Assembly: GCA_947311845.1 (NCBI GenBank)
Contig: CAMZMU010000040.1
Location: forward strand, 53,597,975-53,661,974
Source of the DNA: Poa pratensis
Lineage: Eukaryota > Streptophyta > Magnoliopsida > Poales > Poaceae
Length of the DNA: 64,000 bases
Direction of reading: 5' to 3'
Numbering within the stretch: position 1 is the stretch's first letter; the number at the start of each line of letters is the position of its first letter. This document shows, in pieces, positions 56,069 to 64,000 of the stretch. The notes under the pieces were generated by a model. That model ran no database searches. It was given only the letters and a program-made list of their open reading frames with translations, and had not been told where the DNA came from. A program made the position numbers and the translations under genes.

Positions 56069-56763
56069 CTCGCTGAAAATTTCTGCTGTTGGTGTTTTGG
56101 TTGCCATTTGTTGTTTTGGCTGCATAATATATTTTGTAAGCAGGGGTTGTGGTTGCGCAAAAGTTTATCAATCTCTGATGTATGACGCAGATCTGCCAGA
56201 GGATGAGATGCCTGATGTTCATTTTTCTTTCTAAATTTAGATGCCCTAGAAATCAAATCTCTCTAGCCGGTTAATTTCGCTGTTGTTGCATGTAGTTTAT
56301 GGCAGCTTGGACTGCTTGGGTACGCCTAGACCAATAATGATGATGATGAGCCAACGGTACCATGCAATCTCATAATAAATTAGCACGCTGATGGTATGTT
56401 TTGTCTGCATAAGTCTTATGGTTTTGACAGCTGCAGGACTAAGTTTAAAACCAATATTGCAAAGTGGAAGTACTAATTATGTAGAGCGCCAAGCAAACAC
56501 ACTATTCTTGTGTTGTAGACAAATGTTCTAGACCATGCATAGAAAATAAAAGAAGCATACATACAATTATAGGAGCAAGCAATCCTGTTGACCGACAGGG
56601 GAAACAGTCTAAACCATGACAGGAAGAGACAGAAAAATATAATGAAGAAGAGCAGAGCATATGTAAAGAACATAGTAAGATTAGGGATGCAAAAGCTTAT
56701 GTTGCAACAACGCTGTAGCTCAAAAAGAGTACTTGCAGAAGAAAGCATCTATATAAACATTGC

Positions 56764-59700
56764 TTACAAACTGCCAAGCACCTCGCGGTAAACTACATTC
56801 CTAGTCTGTAAAGTTGGCTCGCCGTTCTCATCAAGGGCAAGTATCTTAAGCCCCTCTTTCGATGTTACCCGTGATATAGCTACATAGAATTGACCATGAG
56901 AGAACACAGGCTTCGGTAAGTAAACACCAACCTTGTCAAGTGTCTGGCCTTGGCTTTTGTTAATTGTCATTGCATAGCACAGCCAAATCGGATATTGTCG
57001 GCGCTGTAGAGTAAAAGGCCACTTTCTAGACGGCGCATGCAGCACAATTCTAGGTATGCACACGCGCTTACCAACATTACTTCCAGTCATAATCTTAGCT
57101 TCAAGAACCCATTGACCCAACCTAGTGACCATGAGGCGCGTACCATTGCAAAGCCCAATAGATTGGTTAATATTCCGAAGCAGTATAACTGGAATACCAA
57201 CCTTCAATGCAATTCTATGGCGTGGAAAGTTGGGGGCTCGATCCTGTGAAGGAACTCAGGAGGATACAGTATGTCTGCATCTGCTATATGATCCATCGTC
57301 TTGCAAATAGCATCAGAACTTTCAAACACTGTCTCCTCTCCAGGAACATTAGCAAAGAGCATATCATTGATCGAATCAGCCACTTTATTAGTAGGACAAA
57401 TGATTGCACGATGAGCCAAGTAAGACACATCAGAGAAGTTGACATCAAAAGAATCATATATTGCTGCAATAATAGATGAAATGTAGTCAGAGGGTGGTAG
57501 CAATGCAATATCATCTGGCAAAGTGAGCCACGAAGGGGTCGATTCTCCTTCTCGAGTACCCATTGGTATTTCTCCATTTCCCACAGCAAGAACCCAACGC
57601 GCGAATGCATCTAGTTCAGTTTTCTCACTTTCAGACAAAGCAGGATTGGACAGTCTCATATTCCTTTCCAACCTAAGAACAGTCACATGCTGCCAGAGAG
57701 GGGATCTGATAAAAGATGAATTTAGAATTTCATGTTTACTTGCACCCTCTACCACAGGCAACACCTGCCTGAAATCTCCACCCAGTACTACTGTTTTGCC
57801 ACAAAAGGGAAGAAACCTTTTAGAGCCGTCATTCACGGACAGAACATCCTTCATGCTTCTGTCCACGGCCTAGAAGCAGCGTCTGTGTGTCATTGGTGCC
57901 TCATCCCATAATATCAAAGCTGCTTTGTCAACCAACTCAGCTAGGTTGGTGCCTCGTGATATGTTACACATTGTCTGTTCACCAATATCAAGTGGAATCC
58001 TAAATCGAGAGTGAGCTGTTCTGCCCCCCGGCAGCAGTAGAGAGGCAACGCCTGAAGAAGCAACAGCTAGAGCAATATGGTCATCAGCTCGTAACGCCGT
58101 AATGATAGCATTCCATAAAAAGGTTTTGCCAGTACCTCCATGTCCAGAAATGAAAAACACCTTGCCATCTGATCCAGTAGCAGAAGCCATAATCTGATCA
58201 TAAATATTCAACTGGTCTATATTTAGCTTGTGGTGAAGGGAGCAAGCTATAGTCCTCAGACTATCAATATCATATTGCATCTCTTCTAGAATTAATCTAT
58301 TGCCAAGAATTCTTGCGCCATGCAAGGAGTCTGTACATATATTGTAAGACTCTAAGGAATAGCCGTTTTTTGCCAAACATAATAGAGAGCTCCTGTAACA
58401 ATTCAGAATGCAAATACCGCGGTGGAATAACTAAGTCGTCATCATTCATTGAGCGTCGAATGCGAGCCACCAAATCATCAACCATATACATTGAATATTT
58501 ATCAAGAAGCCTTTGGCCATCAGTAATCCCACAGAACAACAAAACTGTCATAAAAAGATGCCTGAGCTGAAAAGAAGAGGCCAATAAAATGGCTTCGTCG
58601 AAAAGCAAGAACCACTCCTTATCATCACCTACCAATCCGCGCGCCTGGCAAGCTTCTTTAAATGTAGCAAATAAAGTATCATTATGAGTTTTTAGGTCCT
58701 CAAAACCTTTAGCTCCAGGCACAATAGTCAGTAGCATCCGCAAATAGAACATCTCGTTCGTTGTAGGATGACAGTTATAAATCCTCCCAATTGGCGCACC
58801 AAACTTTGGTTGGTTGACTCTTCTTTTCCACTTCTTAGTCTGACCGTTCCATGTCCATTTAGATGCTAACTCAAGATACGTTAAAGACCGAGCATCAGGA
58901 TAACGCTGATTAGCAACAAACCATTCAGTTAACATAGTCTTGTATCTGTTAGGATTGCCAACAATATCAGCAAGGCTGTCATCCTCACGATAAATAACTC
59001 GGTTCATGTTAGGCATATGTACAATCAACCTCTCCACGAAAGGCTCCCGAACTTGAATATCGTACGCAAATGTCCGCCAGCAAGCTTCGCATGTTGAGAG
59101 ATATCTGAGAACACATGAAAATATAATTTTAAATGGAAGCGAGCGAGTTTGATTAAAGAACACATAACGACGAAGCATCAAAGAATAATGAGATAGATAA
59201 GAAAGAAAGGAAAATGTGCATATAAAAAAATACCTGCACTTTGCGTACTCATCTATTTCGTTTCTCCCTGCGGACTGGGAACCTGAAGCTTCGTACGTAG
59301 AATGCAGACGGGCGTGAGCCATGTCTGGCCCCTTAGCAAGATACTTGAACAAATACTTGAGAAGATTTGTCTTGTTGCACCCTTCAACATTAATATGAGC
59401 CTGAAACTTTTTGAGCAACGCCATATTGTATGGAACTATCCATTTACTACTTAAGCGGTGACCATTTTTGTAACATAACGACCATTGTCAGAACGACGAT
59501 AAACTAGAAAACCCAATCCGTCAATTGTAGTTTCTTCATTAAACTCCTTGGGATAATGTTTAGAACATACACCATTCTTCATACATGGTGATTCTGGATT
59601 GTAGCTACCACAGGGGCCATGCACCATAAACTCCTCCACGAGTGCATAACCAAGTGGATCCTCGTTATAATCAGGTATGTCCGCAGAAATATAAGAATCA

Positions 59701-60298
59701 ATTTTAGCCGGCGTAGGATCATCTGTGTCAGTTTTCAACCACACAAGCGAGTGTATGTGAGGGAGGCCTCTCTTCTGAAACTCAACCACATACAGATCTG
59801 CAATAATATTAGAGAGCACGTTATAAAATGTTGGCAAGAATAGTAACATGTACCTATAAATTGCATCGAGAATCTGAGAAGCAGCACACCGATACAGCCA
59901 GTAAGATAATGAATAACATAGGTTACAATTGCGACGAACCGGTAACAATAACGTAACTCACAATCTTAAAAAGAAGAAATAGGCACGTACAAGCATTAAC
60001 GGGACCAAATGTTTTTCCTTTTCTAACATCACCTCTATATTCATCGATCTTCATCTTGAACACACGTGTTACTAAGTCTGGCCTGTCAGCATGAGTTTGT
60101 CCAGGCTCAAGAAGAAATGCTTCGGATATTTCATCCCACTTTGGGTTACATGTAAATGTGACAAAAAGGTCGGGAGCTCCATGAGAACACGACAAATAGC
60201 CATTCCATCTAGATAATTCTGAATCATGTATCGAGGACCTCCTGTATAACTGGAATGTAAAATGTATTCAACCCCAACATTTTTCCCAGTCGGGGTGC
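56764..60298 (-). pseudogene. Helitron Rep-PIF1 helicase (RepHel), broken
   Basis: Exons roughly 60298-59991, 59797-59234 and 59104-56764, with GT/AG introns of 193 and 129 bp. The Rep part shows LFVTFTCNPKWDEI, the HUH site in FQKRGLPHIHSLVW, and the nicking tyrosines in KYLFKYLAKG. The helicase part shows Walker A GHGGTGKTFLW, Walker [47 protein letters not shown] and [10 protein letters not shown]. Lesions: a 2-base insertion near 60183, a missing A near 59464, an indel near 58375, a TAG replacing an expected Glu codon at 57870-57872, and a one-base change in a C5 run near 57234. The start of the Rep domain is cut off at 60298. It cannot encode a working protein, but the catalytic motifs are all recognisable. 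Confidence 0.88.
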
Positions 60299-61866
60299 TG
60301 ATGACGTGAAACACACGTTCGTTGGGAGACCCCAAGAGGAAGGTATGAAGCAGTGCAGCAGCAAGTTTTTCCTCAGTAAGAAACCAATCCAGGAGGAGTA
60401 GGAGCACTTCAGAAGGTTGTTGGTGGCGCCGTTGCTCGATCACAACGTGGAGCCTGCACACAACACAATCAAACTACTTTGCCCCAACGAAACAGGAAGG
60501 TTGTCAATCTTCCCGGCTTGCTGTAACAAAGGATTAAACGTATGGTGTGGAAAAATAGTATTTAATTGCAGGAAGTAAAAGAGAACAATTGTTTGCAGTT
60601 GGTGGTTTTATCAATGTAAAAGAATGGACCGGGGTCCACAGTTCACTAGTGGTGTCTCTCCATAAAGATAAATAACATGTTGGGTAAATAAATTACAGCA
60701 GGGCAATTGATAAAATAGTGAGCGCATGACAATGCATATAAATGACAAGATGACTACCATGATATTTAATTGGGCATTACGACAAGATACATAGACCGTT
60801 ATCCAACCGCATCTATGACTAATAATCCACCGTCAGGTTAACATCCACGTCCCCCGTTGGTATTAAGTTGCAAGCAACGAATAATCGCATTAAGTAATGT
60901 GCGTAATGTAAACAAATACATATGACCGTAGACATAGCATTGTTATGTTATTCCTAGTGGCAACAGCACATTCACAACCTCAGACGTTGCTATCACTCGC
61001 CCAGATTACTGGAGGCATGAACCCACTATCTAGCATAAATACCCCCTCTTAGAGTTACAAGCATCTACTTGGCCAAAATATCTACTAGTAACGGAGAGCA
61101 TGCAAGATCATAAATAACATGTAACATAGATTAATAATCAACTTGATCATAGTATTCAATATTCATCGGATCCCAGCAAACACAACATGTAGCATTACAA
61201 TAAGATGATCTTGATCATGTTAGGCAGCTCACAAGATCTAAACATGATAGCATAAAGTGGAGAGACAACCATCTAGCTACTGCTATGGACCCGTAGTCCA
61301 AGGATGAACTACTCACGCATCACTCCGGAGGCAGGCATGGCGATGTAGAGCCCTCCAGTGATGATTCCCCTCTCCGGCAGGGTGGCGGGAAGAGCTTCAG
61401 AACCCTCCCGAGCTAGGGTTGACGACGGCGGCGCCTCTGAAACTTTTCGTGGAATATGACTCGGGTATTTAGGGTTTTCCAGACGGGAGGAATAAATAGG
61501 CGAAAGGGCGGCGTCAGAGGCCACCCAAGGGGCCCACACCACCCCTCGGAGCGGCAGGAGGTGGGGCCGCGCCCAGGCATGGTGTGGCCGCCTCCCGGCG
61601 CTTCCCGTCTCTCTTTTGGACTCCGTGGACGTGTCGGTGAAATAGGGACCTCCATTGATTTTCTTCCAATTCCGAGAATATTTTCTTAACAGCTTTTCTG
61701 AAATGTAAAAACAGCAAAAAAATAGGAACTGACACTATGGCATCTTGTTAATAGGTTAGTCCCAGAAAATGTATAAAAATGATATGAAGTGTACGTAAAA
61801 CATGTAACAATTGGTATAATATCAACATGGAACATAAAAAATTATAGATACATTTGAGACGTATCA
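60299..61866 (-). repeat. 3' LTR (1568 bp)
   Basis: On the minus strand starts TGATACGTCTCAAATG and ends CACGTCATCA. GGAACTAAGCTTGGGGATGC, a polypurine-tract-like sequence, lies directly upstream (61867-61886). Confidence 0.85.
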
Positions 61867-61886
61867 GCATCCCCAAGCTTAGTTCC

Positions 61887-63898
61887 TACTCGGCCTTGAG
61901 TAGGTAAACGCTAAAAAAACAAAATAATTTTTGAAGTGACATGCTACCATCATAATCTTGATCAAATAGTATTGTAAGGCACATGTAAATGAATGAAGTG
62001 ATCCAAGTCAATGGTCTATAGTTTGCGACCAAATAGATAATGAGTAAACAACTGAATCATACAAGCAAAACTTTTCATGAATAATACTTTGGAGACATTG
62101 CATCCACAGGTTTACATAAGAGTTAACTCAAAAAGTAATAGATTCTAGTAAAAGGTATTTAACCAACACAAAGGAAGATTTAAGTTTCAGCGTTTGCTTC
62201 AACTTTTAACATATTTATCTCTTGGATATTGTCAACACAAAGCAATATAATAAATCCAATATGTAGCATATAACAATTGTTGTACCAAAGTTGACACTAG
62301 TGTTTGCTTGTGGAAGATAGAAAGAAGTAGGAAAACTGACTCAACATAAAAGTAAAAGAAAGACCCTTCGTAGAGGGAAGCAGGGATTAAATCATGTGCT
62401 AGAGCTTTTTAGTTTTTGAAATCATATAGAGAGTAAAAATTAAGTTTTGAGAGGTGTATGTTAATTGATCAACGAATCAGTAGTGGAAAGTACAATATGA
62501 CCCCGACCAAACAGACTTTTAAGAGCGGCTCCCATGAAGGACGTTATTTCTACCAGCAAGGCAGATCATCCCTTTTTTTTCTCTTTGGTTTACACATGCA
62601 GATGTTTCACTGAGTATTCAGTTGACAAAATGTGAAGAGATTAAGCGGTTAAAGTTGTAATTAATTGGGACTGGGCACCCCGTTGCCAGCTCTTTTTGCA
62701 AAATTAATAGATAAGCGGATGTATATGCCGCTAGTCTGAAGGTAAAGTCTGCTTGACAAGTGACATAAAGACATCCACCACGTCCTCATGAGCTTGGTAA
62801 ACATTGACACAAAAAGTAGTAGTAACAATTTTGAATAGTTTAAAGGTAGCACATGAAAAATTTACTTGGAGTGGCAAGGAAATACCACATATAGGTAGTT
62901 ATGGTGGACACAGATGGCATGGATTTTGGCTCAAGGATTTGGATGCACGAGAACCATTCCCTCTCAGTACAGAGTTTAGGCTAGCAAGGTTATTTAAGCA
63001 AACAAGACTATCAACCGGTACACCAAGTTTTATATGACCAACATATTGCAAAAATTATAAGACTTCACACTGTCTTCCTTGTTAACCAAACCCTTTTACT
63101 AGAAAATATCTAGACCTTAGTAATACCACTCATGCAAACCAAATTTCAACAAGCTTTACGGTAGTTCTTCATTAATGGGCTTAACTTACATGATGCAAAA
63201 GTTTAATCATGACCTACTTGTTAACTCAAAAAAAATTACAAGTATCAAATTATCCAAGTTAGTGATCTACAAGAGTATGTAAGTCTTTTACATTATACCA
63301 TTTACCACATGCAACATTTTCTGTTCCAACCAAATACCAATCAATTTATTTCAATAACTCTCCAAACAAGTATAAGTGAAGTAAGAGAGTACTTTCTTTA
63401 AAAGAACTAATAGCTCTGACAAGAGATACATGAAAACAAGAGCTAAAAGCTTAACAGCGCTAGATATGAATACTCAACAAATATAAATGAAGAATAGGAG
63501 TATTCTAATGAAAAAGCGGAGCGTGTCTCTCTCCCAATCAAGAATGCTAGGATCCAATCAAGTTGATATCAGAAAATAAAAATAACATACTGAAAATAAA
63601 AGCACACAGACGCTCCAAGAACAGCACATATGATGTGAAAGAATTAAAATATAGTTTCACTAGAGATGACCTGATAATTTTGACGATGAAGAAGGGGATG
63701 CCTTGGGCATCCCCAAGCTTAGACGCTCGAGTCTTCTTAAAATATGCTGGGGAGATCCATGGGAACCTCCCCAAGTTTAAACTCTTCACTCTTCTTGATC
63801 CTATTATATCACTCTTCTCTCTTGACCCTTGAAAACTTCCGCCACACCAAACTCATGTTATTTTGTGGTGATCCAAATTCGTTTATACTGATGAAGGC
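61887..63898 (-). other. noncoding internal region of the inverted LTR element
   Basis: AT-rich, no gene. Contains AAGCTTGGGGATGC again (about 63708-63721, inverted) and the matches to 22100-23038. Confidence 0.65.
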
Positions 63899-64000
63899 AT
63901 AACAAATACATATGACCGTAGACATAACATTGTTATGTTATCCCTAGTGGCAACAATACATCCACAACCTTAGACGTTGTTGTCACTCGCCCAGATTACT
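63899..64000 (-). repeat. partial second LTR of the inverted element
   Basis: ACAAATACATATGACCGTAG onward matches 60911-61016; the LTR's 3' 0.6 kb, the primer site and the 5' internal region are missing at the junction near 63898. Confidence 0.75.

Larger units (their letters stand above)
56035..60298 (-). mobile_element. Helitron, 3' end defined, 5' part interrupted by an LTR element
   Basis: On the minus strand the element ends with a 9-bp perfect hairpin (GGCGCGGCG, 3-base loop, CGCCGCGCC; 56048-56068), then AAAATTCAC and CTAG (56038-56035), followed by T. This is the CTRR-T end with a preceding hairpin that defines plant Helitrons. Upstream lies a Rep-helicase gene. At 60298 the coding sequence is broken by an LTR in the same transcriptional direction, so the 5' TC end is not in view. 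The 3' end sits about 155 bp after the stop of copy B. 56069-56760 is the element's noncoding 3' part. Confidence 0.85.
60299..64000 (-). mobile_element. non-autonomous LTR element (same family as 18476), inverted, continues past the window
   Basis: 3' LTR at 60299-61866, then internal sequence to about 63898, then part of a second LTR (63899-64000) in the same orientation. The internal part matches 22100-23038 inversely and extends beyond it, supplying the segment deleted there. No ORF comparable to 20328-21184 is present, because the 5' internal part is missing. The element lies inside the Helitron Rep gene. Confidence 0.8.

Noticed and set aside
60072..60461. Fusion protein of the Helitron Rep start and LTR sequence
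   Set aside because: The frame crosses the LTR border at 60298/60299; the LTR-encoded part is noncoding sequence shared with 20050 and 28069.

Overview
The window is a plant nuclear sequence, most likely from a large-genome grass of the subfamily Pooideae. The evidence is the density of nested transposable elements of grass type, the GC-rich codon use of the gene-like stretches, and canonical plant GT/AG introns. I see no rRNA, tRNA, CRISPR array or bacterial-type operon. Species cannot be fixed from the sequence alone.

The oldest layer I can see is a dispersed gene family whose members carry the plant 'putative gypsy-type transposon' domain (Transposase_28-like), followed by a coiled coil. 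Copy A lies at 13753-15470 (+), copy B at 54292-55881 (+), and only the last exon tail of a copy C (minus strand) survives at 17758-17861 with its continuation from 45846. Copies A and B each carry a lesion (frameshift; early stop), so their protein-coding status is uncertain.

Layout from left to right. Positions 1-5100 hold a degenerate plant-mobile-domain gene, a lone Ty3/gypsy-type LTR with a primer-binding-site remnant, and the N-terminus of a Mutator-like element. 5931-6850 is a retroposed insert with a perfect 15-bp target duplication. 7436-11393 is an end-to-end PIF/Harbinger element with a three-exon transposase and a Myb/SANT-like ORF. 11450-11747 is a Tourist MITE. Copy A follows, then a small Stowaway, then a LINE whose 5' part is inverted (twin-priming structure, 16012-17509). 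17862-45845 is a hAT-type element swollen to 28 kb by later insertions. Its nested guests are a non-autonomous LTR element (18476-28069), itself invaded by a tnp2-bearing CACTA element (23039-27404), and a Ty3/gypsy element with 4.7-kb LTRs (29237-45242, minus strand) carrying an extra ORF ahead of gag. 45854-53816 contains GC-rich decayed coding remnants, MITEs (Stowaway, Tourist, hAT) and a second, non-autonomous CACTA element (51399-53816). Copy B follows. 56035-60298 is a Helitron (minus strand) with a recognisable Rep-PIF1 helicase but several frameshifts and a nonsense codon. It is interrupted by a second copy of the same non-autonomous LTR family in the opposite orientation (60299-64000, running off the window).

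The genes do not form one pathway. They are transposition functions of unrelated elements plus a small TE-domain gene family. The value of the window is the stratigraphy: target-site duplications and broken reading frames give the order of insertions, and two LTR elements of the same family allow a deletion in one to be mapped against the other. Coordinates were worked out by reading, without alignment software. Family names rest on motif recognition, not on database searches.
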